The translations under genes were made by a program, and so were the position numbers. From positions 558,001-622,000 of the forward strand of contig OW569346.1 of NCBI GenBank assembly GCA_937625935.1: a stretch of 64,000 nt of DNA, read 5' to 3'. The first letter of the stretch is position 1; each line of letters begins with the position of its first letter. Below the pieces are notes generated by a model that was given only the letters and a program-made list of their open reading frames with translations, was not told the origin of the DNA and did not search any database. Source of the DNA: Tetramitus jugosus. Its lineage: Eukaryota; Heterolobosea; Eutetramitea; Acrasida; Vahlkampfiidae. Positions 1 through 10,247 of the stretch are shown piece after piece.

Positions 1-228
1 ACCAGGTGACTTGTTGAAAATGACGTGGAGGAATGGAGTGAGATATGGTATGGGTCTATCGTTTAATTGAACCTGAAATGGATCGACAATGGTTCTCAGT
101 TTGAACTGTGGTGACAATGGTTTGTGATTGATGGTAATTTTGTTTTGTGCGAGAAATTTTTTGATGGATTTTCGATTGCAATAACCGAGTTGAATCCACA
201 GTTTTTCAAATTTGATACTGCCTGACAT
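1..228 (-). CDS. RsuA/RluB-type pseudouridine synthase, 5' end only
   Basis: The first 76 codons, read on the minus strand from an ATG at 226-228, run off the left edge. The peptide begins MSGSIKFEKLWIQLG and looks like an S4 RNA-binding domain: a lysine-rich helix-turn (NRKSIKKFLAQNKITINH), a basic strand, then FNKSPG, which sits where RsuA-family enzymes have the FMLNKPxG strand that opens the catalytic domain. The catalytic aspartate would lie outside the window. Family members isomerise uridine to pseudouridine in rRNA; a eukaryotic copy is likely organellar, but no clear presequence is visible before this ATG. It is divergent from the ERO1 gene. The family call rests on the S4 layout and the NKxxG motif only. 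Confidence 0.6.
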   Translation of the reverse strand, partial: MSGSIKFEKLWIQLGYCNRKSIKKFLAQNKITINHKPLSPQFKLRTIVDPFQVQLNDRPIPYLTPFLHVIFNKSPG

Positions 229-578
229 TTTTGTGGATGTTGGTGATGTTGTGTTGGTGGATGATGCCTTGGTGTTCACACGCGAAAGAGAAAAAAGTTT
301 TTGTTTTCACACGGAGGGAAAATAATGGAGGGAAAAAAATGCAATGGTTCAGAGCATTGTTTGAACATGTGTTTTTGTCCGCATTCTTCGGAAAGAACAC
401 GTGGCGGAAAATTGCTATTGCGGAGGCGTGAGTCATTTCTTTGAGCATTTTACGATCGTATGTTTTTCTTACCTTTGACCTGCACTCAAAATCAACAACG
501 CAGCGACAACTCATACATGAACATTTGCTGTTCTGAATTGTAACATACAACCCCATCACTACCATCACACTTATAGAC
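229..578. promoter_or_regulatory. Divergent intergenic region between pseudouridine synthase and ERO1 genes
   Basis: 350 bp separate two head-to-head start codons, so both promoters should lie here. I see no convincing TATA box and no conserved ORF; open frames on both strands lack family features. Confidence 0.4.
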
Positions 579-2212
579 ATGAGATCCAATCCAAAGATTT
601 TTCTCCTGTTGCTATCAATCATCATCTGTTTGAGTTGGTGGACCAACAACAACAACAATCATCATTGTCATGTGACAGCTGCTACTCCAACAACAAGTCA
701 TCAACAACAATCACCCAATCCACTCCACTCTCTCATGACTCACAATCCATTCGACAAAAAGAAGTATCAAATCGTCGATGTTTCTCATGTGGTTGATGAT
801 GCCAACTGCACGGTGAAAGATGTCGACGTGTTCAATCATCAATTGTACAATAGTCTCAGTAAGATTACTCAAACAACATTCTTCAAGATTTTCAAGGTTG
901 ATCTCGACAGTGAATGTCCCTTCTGGGCTATGAAGAAGATGTGTTCGGGCAAGGGTGGATGCAATGTTTGTCAGTGTGATGAGAAAGATGTATGTAGATC
1001 AGAGATATAGATAACTCGAGTTAGTGACTTGAGAGGAATTATTGTCATGATGATTTCTTGGATTTTTATTGGTGGTGCATGAGTCACACAACAAGTTTAT
1101 TTTGTTCTTGTACTAATTATTGATTGATTGATTGATTGATCGACTCATAATTTGCGCAGATCCCTATTGCATGGAAGCAAACAACATTGGCACCTGTGAA
1201 CAAGGGTGGTTTCTTGAACTCTCAAGGAGCAAACAGAATGCTACCATCGAACATTAAACTGAACAAGTGGGAGGACAATGATGCCAATTGTTGGGTCCAA
1301 TCCCAATCAGATGCCAAAATGACCTATGTCAACTTGTTGTTGAATCCAGAGACAAGAACTGGATATGTAGGTGAGGATGCTGCTCGTGTCTGGAGAGCCA
1401 TCTACAATGAGAATTGCTTTAGTGGCAACTTGAATGACATGTGCATGGAAGAACGAGTGTTCTATAGACTGATATCTGGTTTGCACATGAGTATTACCAT
1501 GAAGATTGCCACGTACTATTTCCCAAAGGAAGAAGCACCACTCGTGTCCACCTATGAAAACTTTGAACCAAACTATGAAATGTTTGACAAGGTGATTGCA
1601 CCATTCCCAGACCGTATCAAGAATCTGTACTTTTTGTACTCGTTTACACAGAGAGCAATCCAAAAGGCTGCTCCCTTCCTGTCCAACTATGATTACAATA
1701 CTGGTAACCCTGCTGAAGATCAAGAAACTCAGCAACTAATGAGACAACTCCTGTCCATTCACGAACAGTGCGCTCAAACATTTGATGAGAGTCTCATGTT
1801 CAGAACAGAGCAGAGACAAGAATTGAGAGATCAAATGAGAGCTCATTTTAGAAACATTACAAACATTATGGACTGTGTATCCTGTGAGAAGTGCAAGATG
1901 TGGGCAAAGTTGGAAATGTTGGGACTCGCGACAGCTCTCAAGATTGTGTTGGCTGATGATCCTTCGATCATCAAGGGACTCCAGCGAAATGAAATTATCG
2001 CTCTGGTCAACTCCTTCAAGCAACACGCACAATCGATCAACGATCTGCAAAAGTTTGAACAGGCACGATTCAAGAAAGATTTGGCACCAATTATTTCAAT
2101 TGCTGTGACAAGTGTGTTTGTTCTCGTGGTGCTTCAATTCATCTTACGGGCAATCTGCTCATCCAAACAACCCGCTGATGACGGAGGCAAGAAGAACACA
2201 AAGCAAGAGTAA
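579..2212 (+). CDS. ERO1: Endoplasmic reticulum oxidoreductin ERO1
   Basis: This is the FAD-dependent thiol oxidase that reoxidises protein disulfide isomerase in the ER lumen. Two exons, 579-989 and 1160-2212, give 487 aa; the 170-bp intron has a GTATGT donor and a GCAG acceptor, phase 0. Residues 7-21 form a signal peptide. CPFW (Cys113) and a cysteine cluster at 122, 128, 131 and 133 match the family's N-terminal shuttle region. The block LLNPETRTGYVGEDAARVW and the FAD-site motif YRLISGLH (about 239-246) are typical. The CxxCxxC active site is Cys376-Val-Ser-Cys379-Glu-Lys-Cys382, followed by a conserved KMWAKLE-like helix. Unusually, a hydrophobic stretch at about 445-470 followed by a lysine-rich tail predicts a C-terminal membrane anchor, whereas animal ERO1 is held in the ER by other means. 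Its neighbour STT3 also works in ER protein maturation. The identification is secure. Confidence 0.95.
1121..1140. repeat. (TGAT)5 microsatellite inside the ERO1 intron
   Basis: Five perfect TGAT units lie about 20 bp upstream of the acceptor. They could overlap the branch-point zone, so length variation might affect splicing; that is inference. Confidence 0.8.
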
Positions 2213-2313
2213 AATTTTTCTTCTCACGAAGATTTCTGCGACGCGGGGAGTTCTTCTTGTAAACTTTTTCTGATTTTGATCAAAGCAAAAACACAACAAA
2301 AAATTGACTCATC

Positions 2314-4765
2314 ATGTTGTCCTCCATTTCAACCAGAAAAAAGGACGTATTGCTACGAATCATTGTTCTTTCACTCATCTATGTGTTAGCTTTTTGTACA
2401 AGATTGTTCTCTGTTTTGAGATTTGAGAGTGTGATTCACGAATTTGATCCGTATGTTATCATTTTATTTTCAAAACAAAATTCTCGTTCAGCTACAATTC
2501 TCTCCTGAATCCTGGACCTTTTTTCTGACACGATCTCCACTTTTTTTTCAGATACTTTAACTTTCGATCTGCAAAGTACTTGGTAGATAAGGGATGGTAC
2601 GATTTCTACAACTGGTTCGATGATTTTTCATGGTATCCATTGGGAAGAGTTGTTGGTGGTACAGTTTACCCTGGTATTCAAATCACTGCTGCAGTCATGT
2701 ACTGGATTTTGAATGCTTTTAACTTTACTGTCGACATGAGAAATGTGTGTGTCTTGACATCACCATTCTTTGCCAGTAACACTGTCCTGTCTACCTATCA
2801 GTTCACAAAGGAAATTTCTGGACCATCTGCTGCCTTGGTCGCTGCTGCCTTTATTGGTATTGTTCCAGGTATGTTTTTTTTTCAGGCATTCAAATTGTTG
2901 ATCAATAGAGCAGTTTTTTTTCTGTGTAATCTTCCTATTGTTCAGTGTGCTAATCTGTTGTCTGGTTTTTTCTCCTGCTGTTGACATTCCCCACGCACAG
3001 GTTACATCTCTAGATCTGTCGCTGGTTCATTCGATAACGAAGGTGTTGCCATCTTTGCCCTCTTGACAACATTCTGGTTGTTTGTGAGAAGTGTGAGAAC
3101 TGGATCATTGTACTGGTCAGTCATGGCATGTCTCTCCTATTTCTACATGGTTAACTCATGGGGAGGATACGTCTTTATTATTAACGTCATTCCAATCTAT
3201 GTGTTGGTATTGTTGGTCACTGGAAGATACTCTCATCGATTGTACGTCTCTTACAGCACCTTTTACATTTTGGGTACCTTTTTGAGTATGCAAGTGAGAT
3301 TTGTCAGTTATCAAGCTGTTCAAACTTCTGAGCACATGGCTGCATTGGGTATCTTTGTGTTGTTGCAAGTGTACAACTTTGTTGAATGGGTGAGATCATT
3401 GTTGGACGAAAAGTTGTTCAATCGATTGTTTGCTCTCATCATGTCATTCACATTGATTGGTGGTATCTCTGCTGCTTTGGTGGGATCTGCCACTGGTTAC
3501 ATTGCCCCATGGACCGGACGTTTCTATACCATGTTGGATCCAACCTATGCCAAGAAGCACATTCCAATTATTGCGTCTGTCTCGGAACATCAGCCTACCA
3601 CTTGGGCCTCGTTCTTCTTTGATTTGCACATTTTGACTTTCCTGTTCCCTGTTGGATTGTACTTCTGCTTCAGAGATATGACCGATATGTCCATCTTTTT
3701 GATTCTATATGGAATGCTCAGTGTTTACTTTTCAGTATGTATCTCTCTCCCTCATTTTTTCATTCTGGTGATTATTTTGTGACTCATCATTTCTGTTCAT
3801 TTTTTCCATAGGGTGTGATGGTTCGTTTGTTGCTTGTTCTTGCCCCTGCAGCATGTATGTTGTCTGCCATTGGTATCTCACAGACTTTGAAGACATACTT
3901 CCGTGTGATCAAGATTAGAGAAACTGAAGCCAAGGAAGAGAAGGTCGAGCAAGTCACCACAACCAAGAAGGGAGCTAGCAAGAAATCTACCAAGTCAGAG
4001 GAAACAAAGGGAATTCCTTCTGAGTTGGCATGGATCATGATTGCTGGTATCACAGTCTTGCTCTTCTTCTATGTTATGCATTGTACTTGGGTTACATCTG
4101 AAGCATACTCTTCTCCTTCCATTGTTCTTGCTGCCAAGGGACACAACGGCCAAAGAATCATCTTTGATGACTTTAGAGAGGCATACTATTGGCTCTCTGA
4201 AAACACACCTCAAGATTCAAAGGTTATGTCCTGGTGGGATTATGGTTATCAGATTACAGCTATGGCTAACAGAACCGTCCTCGTCGATAACAACACATGG
4301 AACAATACGCACATTGCTACTGTTGGTAAGGCCATGGCTTCCAATGAGGAGGATGCCTATAAGATCATCAGATCTTTGGATGTAAATTACGTTTTGGTCA
4401 TTTTCGGAGGTGTGACCGGTTATGCCTCTGATGATATCAACAAGTTTTTGTGGATGGTCAGAATTGCTGGATCTGTTGATCCAAATGTTCAAGAGAGAGA
4501 CTACCTTTCCAAGAGAGGACAGTACAGAATCGATAGTGAGGGATCTCCAACCATGTTGAACTCTCTCATGTACAAGATCTCATACTATGGATTCCCTCAA
4601 ATGATGACCGAGTATGGTAAGCCAACAGGCTACGACAGAGTCAGAAGAGTTGAGATTGGTAACAAGAACATTGAATTCAAGCACTTGGAAGAGGCTTTCA
4701 CCAGTGAGCACTTTATCGTCAGAATTTACAAGGTGAAGGATAGTCCAAATCGTAATGTTGAATAA
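2314..4765 (+). CDS. STT3: Oligosaccharyltransferase catalytic subunit STT3
   Basis: STT3 transfers the lipid-linked oligosaccharide to Asn-X-Ser/Thr sites of nascent proteins in the ER lumen. Four exons (2314-2450, 2552-2868, 3001-3734, 3812-4765) give 713 aa, close to the roughly 705 aa of animal STT3A. All three introns (101, 132 and 77 bp) have GTATGT donors. Exon joins restore the metal-site segment HEFDPYFNFR and the sequence [16 protein letters not shown]. The SEHQ loop lies near residue 346, WWDYG at 537-541, and the [11 protein letters not shown] segment follows. There are about a dozen hydrophobic helices before the soluble C-terminal domain. A lysine-rich cytosolic loop ([16 protein letters not shown]) lies at the start of exon 4. 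All key catalytic motifs are intact. It is 101 bp downstream of ERO1 on the same strand. Confidence 0.97.
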
Positions 4766-4884
4766 ACATGTCACACAGTTGTATCATCAAAGTAAAATTC
4801 CCCGGCGGCAAAACAAAAAAGTTTTTCACACAAAACAAAAGCCGCACTCAAAAATAACAATCACGACAACAACAACAACAAAAA

Positions 4885-7044
4885 ATGAGCGACAACACTG
4901 AACAACAACAAGATCAAATTGTCAACGACGAAACCATTGTTGAACAACAACAAGAGGAAACAGAAGAAACAACACCAGAGGTTGTTGATCAACAAGAGGA
5001 GGAACAACCAGTAGAGGAAGAACAACAAGAACAACCAGTAGAAGAAGAGGAACAAGGAGAAGAAACAACAACAACTTCCGCTCCTTCCACAACTGAAGAA
5101 GAAGAAGCAGAAGAACAAAAAGAAGAAGAAGCCGTTGAACCAACAGAAGAAAAAACTTCAGAAACTGAAGAAGATTTTGTGATTGTTGAACAACAAGAAT
5201 CAATCACAGTCGTCAGTGATGAAGAAACTGGCAAGTCAGTTATCCAAGACACGATAACTACCACCACAACTGCCATTGTGAACACGGCCGCCATCACCTC
5301 TGAGGACGAACAAGTTGAAGATGCTGAAGAGTTGGAAATATTGAACAATGAAGAAGAAGAAGAAGGATTGGACGAGATGGATGCCAATGAAATGCTCGAA
5401 TCTATTCTTGAATCTGTTCAAGATGTTTTTACGCAAGCTGTTATGGATCGACTCGATGAAATGGAAGGTTTCGTGAGCTACAAGTGGAAGCAAGACGCAT
5501 CATTTGTCTATGTTTACTTGCAGTTGATTCATGGAGAGACATTGAATGCAGAAGGTGCCGTATCATTTGATTCCAAGCACATTCGTGCTCACACTGATGA
5601 TGTGAGTGAGGAGGAGCCTGGTCGATTGATTGTTGATGTATGTGATGTGTTGGGACGTTGTGTGTTATTGTTGTTTGTTGTTTACTTCTTTTTTTTTCAT
5701 TATTCACTCACTTTTTTTTGCTTTAATCACAAATAGCTTGATCTCTCAAGCGCCATCAACACTGACGAGTGCTCATTCTCTGTTGAGAATGATGAGTTGA
5801 TACTGAAGCTCAAGAAGGCTGATGATAACAGCCAATGGCTCTACTTGTTCGATGCTCCAATCAAGATGAAGATTGAAGAGACTGCAGATGGAGAGTCAAG
5901 TGCCGTGTTCACCGTGTTGAATCCACCTCTTGACACTGAATCATCATCCAGCTGGTTCACTGACTTGATTCAGCCAGATTGCATTGATGGACATGATAAG
6001 TTTGAGGCCAAGCGTGCACTATTCGAAGACAAGATTGTAGGCCAGTTCACAGAGGAAGTCGAGCTCGATGAAGAAGTGGCCGAAGATATCACCAATGAAC
6101 AACTGGCAGAGTTGTACTACCAAAAGGGAATGGATGGAAAGGAATTGAAGTTGTTGAGAAAGGCAGCTTCTTTGAACCATGTGGAGGCCAAGAGACAATG
6201 CCTCAGCATTGAGTCCCAATTGTTGAGCGACGAAGAGAGCTCAAGTACCATTGCAATCATGACTGCTAGCAATGAGGATGAGCACGATGCTATCGTAAAG
6301 GGTTTTGCTCAAGTGAAGGCACGATTGGAACAAAAGAAGTTGGATTATGCCAGCTCGCTCGTCCACACAAACAATGATCGTACTGCCATACTTGATTTGG
6401 CCAAGATCTATGAGCAAACAAAGGACTATGCCACTGCATTCATCTATCTGCTTGAGGGTTCACTGAGAGGATCTGTTCTATGCATGCAACACCTTGGTAC
6501 ACTGTACTATTATGGATCAGATAACTTCCCAAAGGACGAACAGAAGGCTAGTTCATGGTGGAAGATGGCTCTGAATCGTGGCTATGCTGCCGCTGCATAC
6601 AATTTGTGTGTCTTGTATGGTGGAGACAATGATAATTTGGATCTTGCACAAGAATACTTCCAATTGGCAAACTTTATTTCTGGAGATACCTTCTTGATGC
6701 CTGAGAAGGTTGCAGTTAAGTTGACCAGGGCTCAGGAGATGGATCCTGAAGATCTACTCGAGGCCGCAGCTCAGAATGCATTCGCACTGGAGGAAGAAGA
6801 GGAAGAAGAAGGCGAAGAAGAACCACAATTGGATTCCACTGCATTCACTCAGAAGCAAGTTCAACGATTGGAGAAGGCAAACCCATTTGCATTCAATCCA
6901 GAAGAATACGAAGAGGAAGAAGAAGAACCAGAACAAATTGTTGTCAAGGATGTTCCTGGTTTCGGTTGGAAGATTGCTGAGTGGGGCCTGACGTTTGGTG
7001 TCCTTGGAGCAATCGGTTATGCAATCAAGAGAAACAACCAATAA
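4885..7044 (+). CDS. CS-domain and Sel1-like repeat protein with C-terminal membrane anchor
   Basis: Two exons (4885-5637, 5737-7044; intron 99 bp with GTATGT donor) encode 686 aa. Residues 1-180 are a very acidic Gln/Glu/Thr-rich disordered region. A beta-rich segment from about 193 to 290 starting GFVSYKWKQDASFVYVYLQ and ending in a WLYLF strand fits a CS (p23/NudC-like) domain, the type used by HSP90 co-chaperones. Helical repeats follow; at about 483-563 they read as Sel1-like units (SSWWKMALNRGYAAAAYNLCVLYGG). A second acidic stretch precedes a single hydrophobic helix at about 664-681 with the basic end KRNNQ, typical of a tail anchor. The likely role is a co-chaperone or adaptor held on a membrane facing the cytosol. 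No exact ortholog is recognised. Confidence 0.75.
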
Positions 7045-7366
7045 AGAACGCAACAGCCAATATTTAGTTTTTTTGAATCTTGTTTGAGAGCACTTTACTT
7101 GATTGACCGGTATATGTTGAGTTTGTCTCATCCATGCTTGTTGTTGAATGGAATCGAATTGAGGACAAGTGGTTGTGCGGACGGAATTTCTTATCGTTCA
7201 ATTTGTTAAGTGTCGCAAACGTTCGTAAGGATCGCATTGTAAAAACATTTTTCCGAGCACCCAACCTTACAATGTGTCCTTCCCATATGACATGACAATT
7301 TATCCTGGCAGGTCAAAAAAACAGCAAAACAACTAACTCCAAGAACCATACTCAAGATTCTAAACA
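7045..7366. other. Intergenic region with a short minus-strand presequence-like ORF
   Basis: This 322-bp gap lies between two plus-strand genes. On the minus strand, an ATG at 7235-7237 opens a 57-codon frame closing at 7064. Its start, MRSLRTFATLNKLNDKK, and a later IRFHSTTS are rich in Arg, Ser and Thr, poor in acids, and resemble a mitochondrial targeting presequence. There is no mature domain after it, and continuing would run antisense through the previous gene. It may be a microprotein, a relic first exon, or chance. Confidence 0.25.
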
Positions 7367-7951
7367 ATGCAACAATCCATGATAAAATTCATTTTGGGTC
7401 TATTGTTCCTCCTCGTTATCGTTTGGTCATGCGATGCTCAATCAAATGAAGTCATCGTCCCTTTCGGTGTAAAGATTTCTCCAAGGAATACCTACACTAT
7501 CTACAACGGAGAGTTTGGGCAAGTAGAAACAAGTATTTTCCTCGATTACACTGCATCTGAGGCTTGGGGAGGCAAGGTTCACCATCAGTTCATAGCCACT
7601 GATCCAATGGGGCGAACCATGACAGCCACATATGAAAACAAAGGAGGTGTGTTGTATCTTCAGTTGAGTACAGGAAGTCCATCCATTTCCAAGTTTGAAG
7701 TCTTGTGTGTTCAAACTACTGTTTCATGCACTCTCAATGGCATCGTTAAATTTAAGCGTTACATTGAACCTGCACCTCCAGCTCCTGAACCAACCCCAAC
7801 CCCACCAACCCCACCATCTCCACCAACTCCTGTTCCAGATCCAGTACGCCCTCCTTCCCCAGCTCCTGCATCTAGTGCAAGCAAGGAGCCTGCTTTGGGA
7901 TTGCTTGCAGTACTTGTCGCAATCACAAGCTTCCTTGTTTTTTTTGCATAA
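7367..7951 (+). CDS. Small secreted, probably GPI-anchored protein
   Basis: This single-exon gene encodes 194 aa. Residues 1-25 are a signal peptide with a strong hydrophobic core and a likely cut after CDAQ. Residues 26-130 look like a compact beta-sandwich with a Cys pair near the end (VLCVQTTVSCTLNG). Residues 132-165 are a Pro-rich linker (APEPTPTPPTPPSPPTP). The protein ends in a Ser/Ala-rich stretch and a hydrophobic C-terminus with no basic residues after it, the usual form of a GPI-attachment signal. A surface or vacuolar glycoprotein is likely. No family is recognised and its function is unknown. Confidence 0.75.
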   Translation: MQQSMIKFILGLLFLLVIVWSCDAQSNEVIVPFGVKISPRNTYTIYNGEFGQVETSIFLDYTASEAWGGKVHHQFIATDPMGRTMTATYENKGGVLYLQLSTGSPSISKFEVLCVQTTVSCTLNGIVKFKRYIEPAPPAPEPTPTPPTPPSPPTPVPDPVRPPSPAPASSASKEPALGLLAVLVAITSFLVFFA

Positions 7952-8154
7952 GATTCTAATTGGTGTATGGATCAATAAAAATTGAATTTGTTCCTCAAGT
8001 AATCTTTTACTTCTCAACACTTTTAAATCATTTTTGACAGAATGACATTCAAGTTAGTGCGACTGAAATTTGCCCAAAAAAACAACAATTACAAAAACTG
8101 ACTTCATTCATTCCACCTAAATCAATGACATAGATATGAAATCGAAGCATGTGA

Positions 8155-8818
8155 CTAGTGGAGCGGGAGATAGAAATTATTATGCGACGACAAAAGTAGG
8201 CTTGTTGGTTCGTTCTTAGTCAAACCATACCTTTTGCGTGCACTGGCTAGTGCCAATGCAGCAATTTCCTTCTTAGCTCTTGCGAACACTGGAGAAGTGG
8301 CATTCACTTGCTCCAGGATTTGCCGATTTTCAGCGCTGAGCTGTGCAACAGGCACTGTTGGCAGTGGTGTTGCACTCCTTTGTTCTTCTGCCTCCATTAG
8401 ATCAGGAACAGTTCTTTGTGCAACTTCTTGTTCCGGTATTGGAACCAGTTTGTTGCCCTCTCGACCCTTTGTCTTTGCCAATTCCTTGGTGAGTTCTGTG
8501 ACCTGTCGACGCAGTGCGTCAACCACCGTCAGCAGCTCCTCGTACATCTTCGTCAACCTCTTGTTGACTGCCTTGAGAGGATCATGTGGTCTCTCGACGT
8601 ATCGAGTGACCGTGGCCTTGACCTTTTGCTCTCCGCTGAGCACTGCTCAGCGGAGCATAGGTTTCATCACCCATGACCAAGAAAGCAGTGTCACGCTTCT
8701 TGAGCACATTGGCAACCTTCTCAGGTCCCAGTAGCACGGCTGTTGCCGGTGTATTCCTTCTCCAAATTTGTTGAATCACCAGACATGTGCTTCCGTTTTT
8801 TCTGCGTTTTTTGACCAT
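8155..8818 (-). pseudogene. Frame-disrupted gene for a small coiled-coil protein
   Basis: Two overlapping minus-strand frames appear to belong to one gene. The upstream frame starts at ATG 8818 (MVKKRRKNGST...) and reads sensibly to about MGDETYAPLS. The downstream frame resumes as SGEQKVKATVTRYVERPHD and runs to a stop at 8155. The switch occurs inside a perfect 25-nt inverted repeat at 8631-8655; about 10 extra bases there put the two halves out of frame. The downstream part holds a Leu/Glu/Lys-rich coiled coil (LTKMYEELLTVVDALRRQV) and a basic Ala-rich helix near the end. I do not recognise the family. It could be a true pseudogene, a sequencing or assembly error in the palindrome, or an unusually spliced gene; no normal GT-AG intron repairs it. 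Confidence 0.5.
8631..8655. repeat. Perfect 25-nt palindrome at the frame switch
   Basis: Two 12-base arms (CTCCGCTGAGCA and its exact complement) are separated by one base. Removing about ten bases of one arm would rejoin the two reading frames. Confidence 0.85.
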
Positions 8819-8854
8819 TAAAAAGTCTAATTTCGTAAATTTTGAAGTATCGAT

Positions 8855-8927
8855 GCCTTCCTAGCTCAGTCGGTAGAGCGTTGGGCTTTTAACCCAACGG
8901 TCGGGGGTTCGAGCCCCCCGGAAGGCG
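8855..8927 (+). tRNA. tRNA-Lys (anticodon TTT)
   Basis: A 7-bp acceptor stem pairs GCCTTCC (8855-8861) with GGAAGGC (8920-8926), with discriminator G at 8927. The D-arm is CTAGCTCAGTCGGTAGAGC. The anticodon stem TTGGG/CCCAA holds the loop CTTTTAA with TTT at 8888-8890. The T-arm GGGGGTTCGAGCCCCC carries a good B box. A TTTT tract at 8934-8937 would end RNA polymerase III transcription. No intron and no encoded CCA. Confidence 0.97.
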
Positions 8928-9036
8928 TTCTCGTTTTGTGCCTTTAGATATCTGAAGTTCTCGTGTGCGAACTTGAAAGCAAAAGAAACAAAGAAAACAA
9001 AGGCACCAAACGTGATCCTGACTGCCACCAATAATT

Positions 9037-10218
9037 ATGCCCCACCAATATCAACTCGAGATCATATCACCATCGACTGCCGATGTGGGTTCTCGCTTTG
9101 CTCCCATCATGAACCTCGTGAATCAGGACGGTGACTACCACAGACTCACATCGACACTGCCCATCAAAAAAGTGCAAGTAGATGACTCTGGCTGCGTTCA
9201 CCTATTGACCGAAACAGGTCAATTATACTATGTCGGATCAAATGACAGAGGACAATCTGGACTGGGTCACAAGGATCCCATCAATCAGTTGCAACTGACT
9301 CGTGAAGGCGTCAAGGACGTGTTTGCTGCGTACGGCACATGTTTTACACTGATGGAAGATGATAACAGGTTGTTCATGCAAGGACAGAACACTTATGGTA
9401 CTCATCCACATGTGTCTGATTCGTGTCTGGCTCCGACTGAATTCTCTGCAAGTACCCTGTTCCCTCACGATCCAACAGAGAGATTTGTCATGGCATCACC
9501 ATGCTTCTCCAGTAGTGTACTGTGGACAAATAGGAGAAAATTGTACGTCAGTGGTCAATACTATTGGTACAATGGACAGATGAGTGGTCCGAGCTTTGGT
9601 AGTGTGGCGATTGAAGGATTGGAGTCGCACGAGGAGTTTGTCCTGATGAGCAGCGGCAATTTTCATTGTTACATTTTGACCAATGAGGGCAATGTGTACG
9701 TCGGTGGACAGGGTGCTCAGAATCTGTTGGTGGGTCACTCGAGTCCACTGGTGGGATTCCGAAGGTTGGACGTGGTTGAGGGCAAATTCCGGCACGTGAG
9801 CTGTCACAAGTACATTTCCATGTTTCTGTCCATGTCAAATGATGTGTACTTTTTGTTGGATCACAGTTCATTCTTGACCAAGCATTTCAAGTCAGAGACA
9901 CTACCGAATGCACCCAATCTGAGAAAATTAGTTTTTGAGAGTCCGATGCCAACCATTACCGAGTGCTTCTTGTCCTATAATCAGTTCATGTTCTTGACAG
10001 TTGAAGGTGTGATCCATGCGGAGAACAATAGCGGCGACCAGAATCAAAATTACAAATGGATTCGCCAAGTGAAAGCAAATCCAAATATGCGATCCAGTTC
10101 GAACACGATGAATTTTTTTTATTGCAAGGGTGGCGCATTGCCTGGTGAGGGATTCAGGCTGAAACTGCGTGCTCGTGCGTCAGATGGACTGTGTTCAGAT
10201 GTTGATTTTGTATTTTGA
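9037..10218 (+). CDS. RCC1-like beta-propeller repeat protein
   Basis: Single exon, 393 aa. Units recur in the form hydrophobic strand, Gly-x-hydrophobic-Tyr, Gly-x-Asn, for example LLTETGQLYYVGSNDRGQSG, LMEDDNRLFMQGQNTYG, WTNRRKLYVSGQYYW and LTNEGNVYVGGQG. Their spacing of about 50 residues fits degenerate RCC1 repeats forming a seven-bladed propeller. No other domain is present. RCC1 proteins act as exchange factors or scaffolds; nothing here points to Ran specifically. The start ATG lies 110 bp after the tRNA-Lys, and the stop lies 29 bp from the converging next gene. Such RCC1-like proteins are abundant in Naegleria (family knowledge). Confidence 0.75.
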   Translation: MPHQYQLEIISPSTADVGSRFAPIMNLVNQDGDYHRLTSTLPIKKVQVDDSGCVHLLTETGQLYYVGSNDRGQSGLGHKDPINQLQLTREGVKDVFAAYGTCFTLMEDDNRLFMQGQNTYGTHPHVSDSCLAPTEFSASTLFPHDPTERFVMASPCFSSSVLWTNRRKLYVSGQYYWYNGQMSGPSFGSVAIEGLESHEEFVLMSSGNFHCYILTNEGNVYVGGQGAQNLLVGHSSPLVGFRRLDVVEGKFRHVSCHKYISMFLSMSNDVYFLLDHSSFLTKHFKSETLPNAPNLRKLVFESPMPTITECFLSYNQFMFLTVEGVIHAENNSGDQNQNYKWIRQVKANPNMRSSSNTMNFFYCKGGALPGEGFRLKLRARASDGLCSDVDFVF

Positions 10219-10247
10219 ACGGTTAACAACAATCTTGTAATAAATTA

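Noticed and set aside
4861-5387. Long minus-strand frames rich in Leu or Ser opposite the CS/Sel1 gene
   Set aside because: They are shadows of the GAA/CAA-rich coding strand and have no family features.
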